From the NCBI GenBank assembly GCA_003512525.1, contig DOQG01000036.1, positions 1-32,919 on the forward strand: a DNA stretch of 32,919 bases, written 5' to 3'. Shown here piece by piece: positions 7,475 to 14,408 of the stretch; positions within the stretch are counted from its first letter, which is position 1, and each line of letters begins with the position of its first letter. The notes beneath the pieces were generated by a model. It did no database searches and was not told the origin of the DNA. It worked only from the letters and a program-made list of their open reading frames with translations. Both the position numbers and the translations under genes were made by a program. This stretch comes from Oscillospiraceae bacterium (GTDB lineage Bacteria; Bacillota; Clostridia; Oscillospirales; Ruminococcaceae).

Positions 7475-7909
7475 TTATTCGCTTACTGCTGTAGATGAGC
7501 CTACTTCCATAGTACCCTTCTTCATAACGTATTCGTAATCGTTACCGTCAGAGCCCTTAACCTTGAATGTGAGCTTGTCATTTTCGTAAGTAACGCTCAT
7601 ATCGATCTCGTCCTTGCTGCCTACCTTCATTACTTCTGCACCGTTGCTCTTGTACTGAACATTGCGCTCTTCTGTAGCTGCGGCTGACTTGATTATAACC
7701 TTGTCATCTGTGAATGTCCATACAGATGCGAAAGAAGATTCGTCAACACCGAGCTTTTTTGCATAGTCTGCAACAGTTTCGCCGGCGATCTTTTCGTAGA
7801 TCCAGTCACCCTTCATCTTGTCCTTTGCCGAGCCTGAGCAAGCTGCGAGCGCCATTACCATTACTGCTGCCATTGCAAGTGCAATGACCGACTTGATTAC
7901 TTTTTTCAT
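7475..7909 (-). CDS. Small secreted lipoprotein, LytTR target
   Basis: 144 residues. The N-terminus is a lipoprotein signal ending in the lipobox LAAC, so the mature protein would be diacylated at Cys23 and tethered to the outer membrane face. The remainder is a small beta-rich domain (GDWIYEK near the start, then alternating strands with many Lys, Asp and Ser) resembling the short lipocalin-like domains common in Clostridia lipoproteins. I do not recognise a defined function. The promoter has a direct-repeat LytTR-type box, shared with the next minus-strand gene, which points to control by the adjacent two-component system. Confidence 0.85.
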   Translation of the reverse strand: MKKVIKSVIALAMAAVMVMALAACSGSAKDKMKGDWIYEKIAGETVADYAKKLGVDESSFASVWTFTDDKVIIKSAAATEERNVQYKSNGAEVMKVGSKDEIDMSVTYENDKLTFKVKGSDGNDYEYVMKKGTMEVGSSTAVSE

Positions 7910-7980
7910 AATTATTCCTTTCTTTGCGGTATGTCCGCCTCTGATTATGTAGTATCGGTTGTTTTTATCAACCTTAGCAA

Positions 7981-8009
7981 ATTATACTCACCGAAATGGT
8001 TTAATTCAA
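7981..8009 (-). promoter_or_regulatory. Promoter of the lipoprotein gene
   Basis: On the minus strand TTGAAT (8009-8004), a 17 bp spacer and TATAAT (7986-7981). The leader is about 65 nt. The LytTR-type box starts 6 bp upstream of the -35 element. Confidence 0.8.
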
Positions 8010-8015
8010 ACATCT

Positions 8016-8048
8016 GGCGTTAATCGGTTAAAAATGGGCTTTAATCGG
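8016..8048. promoter_or_regulatory. LytTR-type direct-repeat operator
   Basis: GGCGTTAATCGG (8016-8027) is followed at a period of 21 bp by GCTTTAATCGG (8038-8048). LytTR regulators bind pairs of roughly 9 bp direct repeats with a 12-13 bp gap, which is this geometry, and a LytTR regulator gene lies about 1 kb away. It sits immediately upstream of the -35 box of the lipoprotein promoter, a usual position for an activator. Confidence 0.65.
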
Positions 8049-8050
8049 TC

Positions 8051-8818
8051 TTAACCGCCGAAGAAACTTGTAATACTGAAACCGGTCGGCATAGGCAGTG
8101 TAAACATATATACCGTAGCAATAACAAATGCAACCAGCGCTATAATAACCACCGCATATTTGTTTGCCTTGTGGTTGAAAGAACCTGCAATACCGAGTAA
8201 GAACAGTACAACGCTGTAGATAACCGTTACAAGACCGAATGCGTCGCCGTTTGAATTATCCTTCTGACCCTGTTCAAGTACATCCTGAGACTGTGCAAGA
8301 AGCTCGTTTGCTTTTGTGAAATAGCTGTTGACGTAATTCTCGTCAAAGAAGGGCGAGTTCATACTGTTTTCCTTTTCGAGCCACGCAAGTATAGTTGCCT
8401 GAGGATCGCTGCTGCTGTTGTCAGCCGTGTTCCAGTCAATCTTTGCCGCCATTGTTTCACTCACGTTCTCCGCCATCTTGTAGAACAGCTGGTTGCACAG
8501 CTTTGCAAGCTCAGCATCGTCTTTGTTGTTTTGAGCAAAGATTATCTCGATCTGAAGCGAGCTGATATCATTCCATAAAATCATATCCTGATTCATTTGC
8601 TGTACACCGGCGTTATATTCCGAATTTCCCTCGGAAGCAAGATTGTTGCTGGTGGCGTAGTTGGTAGCCTGATTTCCGCCGTGAAGCGAGCCTATCCAGC
8701 TTGCCCACGCTGTGAGCAGGGCGGTAACGCCCAGCATTATTACTATTATAAGCTCGGTGAGCTTGTCCATATCCAGCTTTTTCTTTGCAGAGCTGTCCGC
8801 ATTGTTTTTGTTTTCCAT
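8051..8818 (-). CDS. Membrane protein with external coiled segment, LytTR target
   Basis: 255 residues. One membrane helix lies at about residues 20-42. A long polar helical stretch (about 50-185, rich in Asn, Gln and Glu) follows, and two helices lie at about 195-215 and 222-242, before a short hydrophobic tail ending in SFFGG. The layout resembles DUF4337-type membrane proteins, but I would not name it as such. The start is the ATG at 8818, behind GGAGG. The gene has its own promoter with the same operator as the lipoprotein downstream. A role in envelope sensing or response is an inference from that shared control. Confidence 0.8.
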   Translation of the reverse strand: MENKNNADSSAKKKLDMDKLTELIIVIMLGVTALLTAWASWIGSLHGGNQATNYATSNNLASEGNSEYNAGVQQMNQDMILWNDISSLQIEIIFAQNNKDDAELAKLCNQLFYKMAENVSETMAAKIDWNTADNSSSDPQATILAWLEKENSMNSPFFDENYVNSYFTKANELLAQSQDVLEQGQKDNSNGDAFGLVTVIYSVVLFLLGIAGSFNHKANKYAVVIIALVAFVIATVYMFTLPMPTGFSITSFFGG

Positions 8819-8850
8819 AGAAACCTCCGTATGATCGTATTATTGTTTTT

Positions 8851-8879
8851 ATTATATCAATCGTAGCGTACCAAAACAA
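8851..8879 (-). promoter_or_regulatory. Promoter of the 8818 membrane-protein gene
   Basis: On the minus strand TTGTTT (8879-8874), a 17 bp spacer and TATAAT (8856-8851). The -35 is weak, as expected for an activator-dependent promoter; the operator copy begins 6 bp upstream. Confidence 0.75.
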
Positions 8880-8885
8880 TAAATT

Positions 8886-8918
8886 GGCGTTAATCGGCGG
8901 TTTTTCGGCAGTAAAAGA
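8886..8918. promoter_or_regulatory. Second LytTR-type operator
   Basis: GGCGTTAATCGG at 8886-8897 is identical to the copy at 8016. A weaker half-site, GCAGTAAAAGA (8908-8918), stands 21 bp downstream. It lies between divergent promoters and could act on the membrane-protein gene and on the regulator operon. Confidence 0.6.
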
Positions 8919-8938
8919 CAGTTAACCATATGAAAATA

Positions 8939-8967
8939 TTGCAACATCCAAGAAAATGTAGTATAAT
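8939..8967 (+). promoter_or_regulatory. Promoter of the two-component operon
   Basis: TTGCAA (8939-8944), a 17 bp spacer and TATAAT (8962-8967), leading to the regulator start at 9025. Confidence 0.75.
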
Positions 8968-9024
8968 TGTGGTAAGAGCATAAAAAACGGAAGATGCCGC
9001 TTCAGGCGGAAGGTACATATAATA

Positions 9025-9767
9025 ATGGAACTGAGAATAGCAATAACCGATGACCTCAATTCGGAGCGTGAAAAGCTGTCATCGGCAATAGCAGCTCCGT
9101 TTGAAAAAGTGGGGCTGGCTATCGGGAATATAGACGAATTTACAAGCGGCGAGGCTTTGCTCAGGCGGTTTTCAGCAGGAAAATACGATCTGATATTTCT
9201 TGATATATATATATGGGCGGAATAAGCGGAGTTGAAACCGCAAAGCGTATAAGGTCCATCGATAAGAACGTTATGCTCGTATTTGTTACGACAAGTAACG
9301 AGTTTGCAAGCGAGAGCTATGCGGTAAAGGCAAACTTCTATCTGCTGAAGCCGATACGCTCAGACAGCATAAAGCAGCTTGCCGAAACGCTGGCACAGCA
9401 GATGCAGAACACAAGGAGCGTTGCGGCGCTCCCCGACGGAACGGTGATACCGCTTTCATCGCTTGTGTATACATCATGCTCGGGTCATTATGTAAATGTA
9501 TATCTTGTCGGAAGTGAACCGCTTAAGATCCGTACAACGCATAAGATAATGTACGAAGCGCTCTCAAAATACGAGGGGATAATTTCATGCAATAAGGGCG
9601 TTCTGGTTTCGCTTGCCAATGTTGCTAAGCTTGACGGTGAAAATTTTACTATGATAAACGGCGATACCGTTCCTATAAGCAGACGTAAGATGACGCAGAT
9701 CAAAAACGACTATACACGTTTCGTTCTGAATCGTATTCACAGCGAATTTGAGAAAGAGCAAGGGTGA
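9025..9767 (+). pseudogene. LytTR-family response regulator, split by an (AT)6 tract
   Basis: The N-terminal receiver part (from 9025) has the acidic pair D9/D10 and the phospho-acceptor D60 in LIFLD. It runs into a stop at 9223-9225. The frame continues from 9213 (MGGISGVETAKRIR...) with the receiver Lys (LLKPI) and a C-terminal LytTR DNA-binding domain (about 9440-9760). The break lies at ATATATATATAT (9203-9214): one AT unit fewer restores LDIYMGGISG, the usual receiver sequence, giving about 247 residues. This could be slipped-strand phase variation, a real null allele or an assembly error. The downstream half has an ATG at 9213 but no clear ribosome site. The kinase gene overlaps its stop codon. 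Confidence 0.85.
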
Positions 9768-11098
9768 TGAATATGATCGACAGCTTTATCAATGAGGCTC
9801 TATCCTGCCTTGTTCTTGTACCCGCAACGGCATTGTGCCTTTTCCCGATGAAGGACAGAATAAAATATCCGTTGAAACAGGTAATGCCGCTGTTCCTGGG
9901 CATACTTGTATCGGTCACTGCGTTAGTTTCCTGCGCGGCCGCACTGCTCCCCATAGACCGCAAGACGGTATGCTATCTGTTGCTGATACCGTTGTTTTTC
10001 ACTTACAGAGTTATAATAGATACAGATATATTCAAATGTCTCGCATCGTTTCTGCTGTCCTTTACGATAATGAGCTTTTGTAAGAATTATGCCATAATGG
10101 TCGATGCGGTCATACACCCGGAGCTCGGCACTCCGCAGTTAAGCACTGACGGAGCAATAATACAGCTTGGCATATCGTGCGCAGTCACGTTTATACTTGC
10201 GTATCCTATGATCAAATTCGGCTCTCATCTTATAAACGAATTGCCGTATACAAGGGTGTGGCTTATATCTATAGTTATGTCGCTGATGTTTATAGGCTTT
10301 AATTTTGTCGTGCAGCCTGTTCATTATCAAACGCTTTATCTCAACCGTGTATTTCTTGTATATATCATTATCACTACGCTGATGTTCCTTATGCTCCTGA
10401 TGATGTATACGGTGTTCTATTTTATTTCATCCGCGCTGTTAAAAGCGGGCAGGGACAAAGAGCATATGCGTGTGCTTGAAATGCAGAAAAAACAATATGA
10501 TTCTCAACAGAAATACCTTGAGGATACCTCACGCATACGTCACGATTTCAAGCATTCTATAGTTGCTATCAAAACACTTGCCGAGGACGGAGATTACGAA
10601 GAGCTGAAAAGCTATCTGGATAATTATATTGACACGCTCCCGAGCAGAGTACCGATACGCTACTGCGGAAACTATGCGCTCAACGCGCTTTTGTGTCACT
10701 TTGAAGAACGGGCTAAAGATAATGATATTAAGCTCAAAATCGGAGTCGATATCAACGATAGCTCCGTGCCGCTGTCAGATGACGAGCTTTGCTGCATAGT
10801 AGGCAACATAATCGAAAATGCAGTAAACGCAAGTCTTATGCTCCCCGAAAACGAGCGCAGTATTTCTGTTTCGGTAAAAACCGATGACGCGTCCGGCAAC
10901 CTGTATGTTGTGGCGGAAAACAACTTCAACGGCAAGCTGAGATATGACGGTACGCATTATTATTCTACCACTAAAGGCGGCAACGGTATCGGGCTTGAAT
11001 CGATCGCGTTCACAGCGGAAAAGTACGGAGGAACAGCAAGCTTTTATCATAAGGATAATGTGTTCTGCTCCGATGTGGTCGTGCCGCTAAATGTGTAA
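9767..11098 (+). CDS. AgrC/LytS-like sensor histidine kinase (HPK10 type)
   Basis: About 440 residues. Roughly six hydrophobic helices fill residues 1-220. A coiled linker follows, then the phospho-acceptor box RHDFKHSI, the N-box IIENAVNAS and the glycine motif GNGIGLESI of a GHKL ATPase, as in peptide-sensing AgrC-type kinases that pair with LytTR regulators. The start may be GTG 9764, ATG 9767 (overlapping the regulator stop as TGATG) or ATG 9773, which has the best-placed AGGGTG ribosome site. No autoinducer-peptide gene is visible nearby, so the signal is unknown. It ends in a terminator shared with thiW. Confidence 0.9.
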   Translation: MNMIDSFINEALSCLVLVPATALCLFPMKDRIKYPLKQVMPLFLGILVSVTALVSCAAALLPIDRKTVCYLLLIPLFFTYRVIIDTDIFKCLASFLLSFTIMSFCKNYAIMVDAVIHPELGTPQLSTDGAIIQLGISCAVTFILAYPMIKFGSHLINELPYTRVWLISIVMSLMFIGFNFVVQPVHYQTLYLNRVFLVYIIITTLMFLMLLMMYTVFYFISSALLKAGRDKEHMRVLEMQKKQYDSQQKYLEDTSRIRHDFKHSIVAIKTLAEDGDYEELKSYLDNYIDTLPSRVPIRYCGNYALNALLCHFEERAKDNDIKLKIGVDINDSSVPLSDDELCCIVGNIIENAVNASLMLPENERSISVSVKTDDASGNLYVVAENNFNGKLRYDGTHYYSTTKGGNGIGLESIAFTAEKYGGTASFYHKDNVFCSDVVVPLNV

Positions 11099-11112
11099 AA
11101 GAATAAAAATTC

Positions 11113-11153
11113 AAGCCGCAGAGCGATGTCAGCATCACTCTGCGGCTTTTACT
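11113..11153. terminator. Bidirectional terminator between kinase gene and thiW
   Basis: AAGCCGCAGAG (11113-11123) pairs perfectly with CTCTGCGGCTT (11138-11148) with an inner GATG/CATC stem. T-rich tracts follow on both strands, serving the two convergent genes. Confidence 0.85.
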
Positions 11154-11170
11154 TTTTACCGGTCTGATAT

Positions 11171-11713
11171 TTATGCTTTTTTCTCACTTGTTTGTCTGAA
11201 CATCATATTGATAACGCCTGTCTTTGCAAGCGCGAACATCAGAACAGATGCGATGAGCGCACCGCCTACCGTGCTTACGCCGAATGGGATAACGTAAGTG
11301 AAGAGTGCGGCTTCTTTACCCATAACAAATACTGCGATAGGATAAGCCGCCATAGCACCGAGGATACCTGTACCTATGATCTCGCCTAAGAAAGCTATCG
11401 GAATACGCTTTGCAAATGACAGCTTCGGAAGAATGTATCTGAATGCAAGACCGCAGCAGAGAGCGCCTACCATGCTTCCGGGGAATGCGAGCAGCGTACC
11501 TGTACCCATTATAAGTCTTATAAGAGATGTGATGAATGCCATACCCACGGCATACCACGGACCGAGCAGTGTGCCTGCTATTACATTTACCATATGCTGA
11601 ATGGGAAAACATTTTGAAGCACCTATCGGGATCGAAAATCCGCTTAACACTACGCTCAGTGCAATGAGAACGCCTGCTATCGCAAGCTTCTGAATGCTGA
11701 CTTTTTTATTCAT
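11171..11713 (-). CDS. thiW: ThiW, thiamine-precursor ECF substrate-binding protein
   Basis: 180 residues with five to six membrane helices. The conserved stretch PIQHMVNVIAGTLLGPW is characteristic of the ThiW family, substrate (S) components of energy-coupling-factor transporters for thiamine or its thiazole precursor. It needs the shared ECF module (EcfA/EcfT), which is not in this window. A TPP riboswitch directly upstream supports the assignment. The start is the ATG at 11713, preceded by AGAGG. It is monocistronic and ends at the bidirectional terminator. Confidence 0.92.
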   Translation of the reverse strand: MNKKVSIQKLAIAGVLIALSVVLSGFSIPIGASKCFPIQHMVNVIAGTLLGPWYAVGMAFITSLIRLIMGTGTLLAFPGSMVGALCCGLAFRYILPKLSFAKRIPIAFLGEIIGTGILGAMAAYPIAVFVMGKEAALFTYVIPFGVSTVGGALIASVLMFALAKTGVINMMFRQTSEKKA

Positions 11714-11740
11714 ACTAAAAATACCTCTTTTCTTTTATTC

Positions 11741-11773
11741 GTCAAAGAAGCTCCCACACTGTCTGCGGGAGCT
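11741..11773 (-). terminator. Riboswitch expression platform (attenuator)
   Basis: On the minus strand AGCTCCC (11773-11767) pairs with GGGAGCT (11755-11749), followed by TTCTTTG. It lies between the TPP aptamer and thiW, and its sequence partly matches GGGAGCTC at the aptamer start, so an alternative pairing for switching is available. Confidence 0.7.
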
Positions 11774-11794
11774 GATGTTTTTATGCGCACTAAA

Positions 11795-11888
11795 ACAACC
11801 GTTCCCTACGTTGGCATTACCCAAATCAGGTCATAAGGTCGGAATTGAAAATTCCCTCTCAGCCCGTCCACGAGCTCCCTTTATTGTA
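11795..11888 (-). ncRNA. TPP riboswitch (THI element)
   Basis: Read on the minus strand, the hallmarks appear in order: GGGCTGAGAGGG, then ACCTGATTTGGGTAATGCC, then the CGTAGGGAACG end. This is the thiamine pyrophosphate aptamer. It should turn thiW off when TPP is plentiful. Confidence 0.95.
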
Positions 11889-11911
11889 TATAGGATCTGT
11901 CTGACAGTCAC

Positions 11912-11940
11912 AGTATATAACACATTTGCGGCGGTGTCAA
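11912..11940 (-). promoter_or_regulatory. thiW promoter
   Basis: On the minus strand TTGACA (11940-11935), a 17 bp spacer and TATACT (11917-11912). Transcription would start near 11905, just ahead of the aptamer. Confidence 0.85.
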
Positions 11941-12061
11941 TGCTGTTTTTAAGATACCATTGTTATGTATATGTCAAATTATTCCATAAGTAACATAACG
12001 TTTGTCGGTAGCATAAAATGTATCGTAAAGCCGAAAAAACACGAATGAAAGGAGTTTAGCT

Positions 12062-12256
12062 ATGGAAAAAGATGATTTTTTCTGCGGCAATAGGGAAAGT
12101 ATATCCGAAAAAAAGAAAGTCGGATATGCATATGTGCCGTTTCAGCGGCTCGGCAAGCTCTACGACCCGGAAACGGCGATCAGGACGGGAACGATATTCC
12201 CTGAGCTCAACATTACTATAGACGAATATGAAAGGGGGCTTTACAGTGGCGTATAA
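12062..12256 (+). CDS. cotJA: Spore coat-associated protein CotJA
   Basis: 64 residues. The segment from YVPFQRLGKLYDPE to RTGTIFPELN matches the CotJA family core (aromatic-rich 'P.Q....Y.PE.AL..GT.FPEL'). CotJA is a mother-cell protein of the spore coat or its vicinity, made with CotJB and CotJC. The ATG at 12062 follows AAAGGAG. Its end overlaps the cotJB start. No convincing sigma-A promoter stands upstream; a CATAAAAT sequence near 12013 may belong to a sporulation-sigma promoter, but this is weak. Sporulation of this organism is not shown by this gene alone. Confidence 0.85.
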   Translation: MEKDDFFCGNRESISEKKKVGYAYVPFQRLGKLYDPETAIRTGTIFPELNITIDEYERGLYSGV

Positions 12257-12500
12257 TCTGTCGGCAAGAGCGTCGCAACTGCTCAGAAAGCTGTCTGCGG
12301 CAGATTTCTATGCGCAGGATTTAAAGCTTTTCCTTGACACTCACCCAACCGATACAAAGGCGCTTGAGCTTTACCGCGAGGCGGTGAAACAGACCGAAGC
12401 CTGCCGCTGTGCGTTTGAGAATGAGTTTTATCCGCTCAGAGCCTCTTCGGCAGGAGCGGATTGCTGCTGGGATTGGCTCAATGGGCAATGGATATTATAA
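12246..12500 (+). CDS. cotJB: Spore coat protein CotJB
   Basis: 84 residues from a GTG at 12246, which has AAAGGGG at 12231-12237; the ATG at 12228 is in frame but has no ribosome site. The family core is visible: FYAQDLKLFLDTHPTD..AL and a C-terminal WDWLNGQW aromatic patch. It overlaps cotJA by 11 bp and precedes the cotJC remnant by 9 bp, the usual cotJABC order. Confidence 0.85.
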   Translation: MAYNLSARASQLLRKLSAADFYAQDLKLFLDTHPTDTKALELYREAVKQTEACRCAFENEFYPLRASSAGADCCWDWLNGQWIL

Positions 12501-12509
12501 GGAGGACGT

Positions 12510-12713
12510 ATGTTTATATTTGAAAAACGAACACAGATACCGGTCGTGATAAAGAACCGTAACCCGAAGCTTGCAAGCTACATTCTTTCTCAGTACGGAG
12601 GTCCGGACGGTGAGCTCAGCGCGGCGCTGAGATATCTTTCACAGCGCTTTTCACAGACCGATAAGAGGGCAATTGCGATACTGACCGATATAGGTGTATC
12701 GTTGCGGGAATGA
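12510..12713 (+). pseudogene. cotJC: Truncated CotJC (manganese catalase-like coat protein)
   Basis: 67 residues match only the N-terminus of CotJC: the start MFIFEKR, then NPKLASYIL.QYGGPDGELSAALRYLSQRF, and a last matching segment near LTDIG. In the family this is followed by the TEELAHLE metal-ligand helix and about 120 more residues of manganese-catalase fold. Here the frame diverges to VSLRE and stops. I find no remainder in any frame downstream, so this is a deletion rather than a frameshift. It lacks the metal ligands and should be inactive. The ribosome site AAGGAGG is intact. Confidence 0.8.
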
Positions 12714-12924
12714 TCCCCTGCGGGAATTTATATATCGAATGTTTTGCATATGTGTAAAGATACCGTATTTTTTGCGGGTTTACAAATTCAAGTCATTGTT
12801 CATAACGTGGTGCGGTTGACTTTATGTATCATTACATAGCGACCTTGTGCGGTCGGTGCGAGTATCCGCGCCTTACCTGCGGTGGAGCTTAAACAAGTGT
12901 ATTTCATATTGCACTGCATAACGG
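12714..12924. other. Gene-free gap after the cotJ cluster
   Basis: About 210 nt without a supported gene. I see a GCGGG/CCCTGC inverted repeat just after the cotJC stop and a GACC/GGTC hairpin at about 12840-12854. No promoter or known RNA is evident. It may be the scar of the deletion that removed the rest of cotJC. Confidence 0.4.
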
Positions 12925-12958
12925 CAAAAAGCAAAAACGCAGAGTTGCCTCTGCGTTT
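12925..12958 (-). terminator. Terminator of the glutamate synthase operon
   Basis: A perfect 10 bp stem, AAACGCAGAG with CTCTGCGTTT (12935-12958), loop of 4, followed on the minus strand by T tracts. It lies 22 bp after the ANTAR gene. Confidence 0.85.
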
Positions 12959-12979
12959 AATATTTATATATAAATCCGG

Positions 12980-13555
12980 TCAATCTTCCTTTGTGTTCTG
13001 ATACGTCTTTAATATATCCTCTGCAACAGCTCTCTGTGTCTTTCTCAGATCCATCGCCTGCTTTTGTATATGCCGGTGTGCCTGCTCCTCGGTAAGATTA
13101 AGATACTGCATCAGCATCGACTTTGCACGGTTTACTATCTTCATATCGGATAACTGCTGTGACAGCTGCCTGTTCTCTTCTTCAAGCTTTGCCATTCCGA
13201 TATGCGCTACTTCGGCAAGCTTTATTGTTTGGATAAGCAGAGCCTTGTTGAATGGTCGCGGCAGTACGAAAGCTCCTGTAAATCGTATCTTTTTCTGCAC
13301 TTCGTCTGCAATTTCACGCTTTGCAAGCACTACTACACCGTTTTTCGTATCTTTGGCAATGTCAGCAACAAGATCAAGCCCAAATTCGTCTGATAATGGA
13401 GTGGAAATTATAACGCTGTCGAATTTTGATATATCAACACCTCTTATGATAGTGCCGCTGGTGAAAATCGAGATATTGTCGCAGTCAAGCTCAAGCAACA
13501 GCTGAGCTATGCTGTCGCATATCTCTTCGGTCTTGCCTGCTATCAGTATGTTCAT
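12980..13555 (-). CDS. ANTAR-domain response regulator (antiterminator)
   Basis: 191 residues. The N-terminal part is a pseudo-receiver domain (MNILIAGK...). A coiled segment lies at about 115-135. The C-terminal three-helix ANTAR domain runs from about 136 to 185 (VNRAKSMLMQYLNLTEEQAHRHIQ). ANTAR proteins bind paired RNA hairpins with A1/G4 hexaloops and prevent transcription termination. The receiver seems to lack the usual acidic pair near the N-terminus, so phosphorylation is doubtful. It is the last gene of the glutamate synthase operon, and a hexaloop/terminator structure in the operon leader is its likely target. The ATG at 13555 has a purine-rich ribosome site (AAAGAGGG). Confidence 0.9.
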   Translation of the reverse strand: MNILIAGKTEEICDSIAQLLLELDCDNISIFTSGTIIRGVDISKFDSVIISTPLSDEFGLDLVADIAKDTKNGVVVLAKREIADEVQKKIRFTGAFVLPRPFNKALLIQTIKLAEVAHIGMAKLEEENRQLSQQLSDMKIVNRAKSMLMQYLNLTEEQAHRHIQKQAMDLRKTQRAVAEDILKTYQNTKED

Positions 13556-13645
13556 TGCGGCACCCTCTTTCGTGGTATTAAACGCTCCGCCGTCACGCCT
13601 TTATATCGACAGCGCGTTGTATATTTATATCTATTCCGTTTATTG

Positions 13646-14371
13646 TCAGTTATGCGTGTACAGCTGTTTGTAGGGGCTTGCAGTATTCGGCGAAAGCTTA
13701 TAAAATCTGCCCTTTAACAGCGTATTCGTATCATATCCGAAATTCTTCGCGAACTCGTCAACATATTCTCTGATATCAGCCTTGTCGCTGTCGTCAGCAA
13801 CCTCGCATGAAACCTGTACAGGAAGACCCTTGGGAGCTTCGTCACTGCGGATATACATATGACCGCCGTGCATTCCCGTTCCACAGAACGAGCCTACAGG
13901 AACCTTGCCGTCACAGCCGATGCCGAGCACCACGATGATCCCGCCTGCCTGATATTCTCCGAGAAAATCGCCGACCTTGCCGCCTATGATTATTTTCGGG
14001 TAGAACTCGTGATATTCTTTCATATGTATTCCTACTCGATAGCCCGCATTTCCCTTTACGAATATCTTGCCGGAACGCATTGCATAGCCCGTTGTATCGC
14101 CGCAGTTGCCGTGTATGAATATCTCGCCGTTGTTCATTGTATCGCCGATAGCGTCCTGTCCGTTGCCGTGTACCACAATGGTGCTTCCGTCAAGGTATGC
14201 GCCCAAAGCATTTCCGGGAGTTCCCTCTATGGTGATCGTCTTGCCCGAAACACCGCATCCTATGTAGCGCTGACCCATTGCATCGGTTATCGTTATATCC
14301 TTGTCGGCACATTCAACTATCTTTTTATTAAGGTCGTAATAACCTATCTCGTTAGCATTAAATACTGTCAT
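13646..14371 (-). CDS. Glutamate synthase GXGXG domain protein
   Basis: 241 residues consisting of repeated GxxGxxxG turns (for example MGQRYIGCGVSGKTI, GNAGYRVGIHMKE), the right-handed beta-helix that forms the C-terminal domain of large glutamate synthases. Here it is a separate polypeptide, as in archaeal-type split GOGAT. It contributes to packing the synthase subunits rather than to catalysis. It follows the oxidoreductase gene by 37 bp on the same strand. Confidence 0.92.
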   Translation of the reverse strand: MTVFNANEIGYYDLNKKIVECADKDITITDAMGQRYIGCGVSGKTITIEGTPGNALGAYLDGSTIVVHGNGQDAIGDTMNNGEIFIHGNCGDTTGYAMRSGKIFVKGNAGYRVGIHMKEYHEFYPKIIIGGKVGDFLGEYQAGGIIVVLGIGCDGKVPVGSFCGTGMHGGHMYIRSDEAPKGLPVQVSCEVADDSDKADIREYVDEFAKNFGYDTNTLLKGRFYKLSPNTASPYKQLYTHN

Positions 14372-14408
14372 GGCTTATCCTCCGTTATTGCAGACATTAC
14401 AGGCATCA

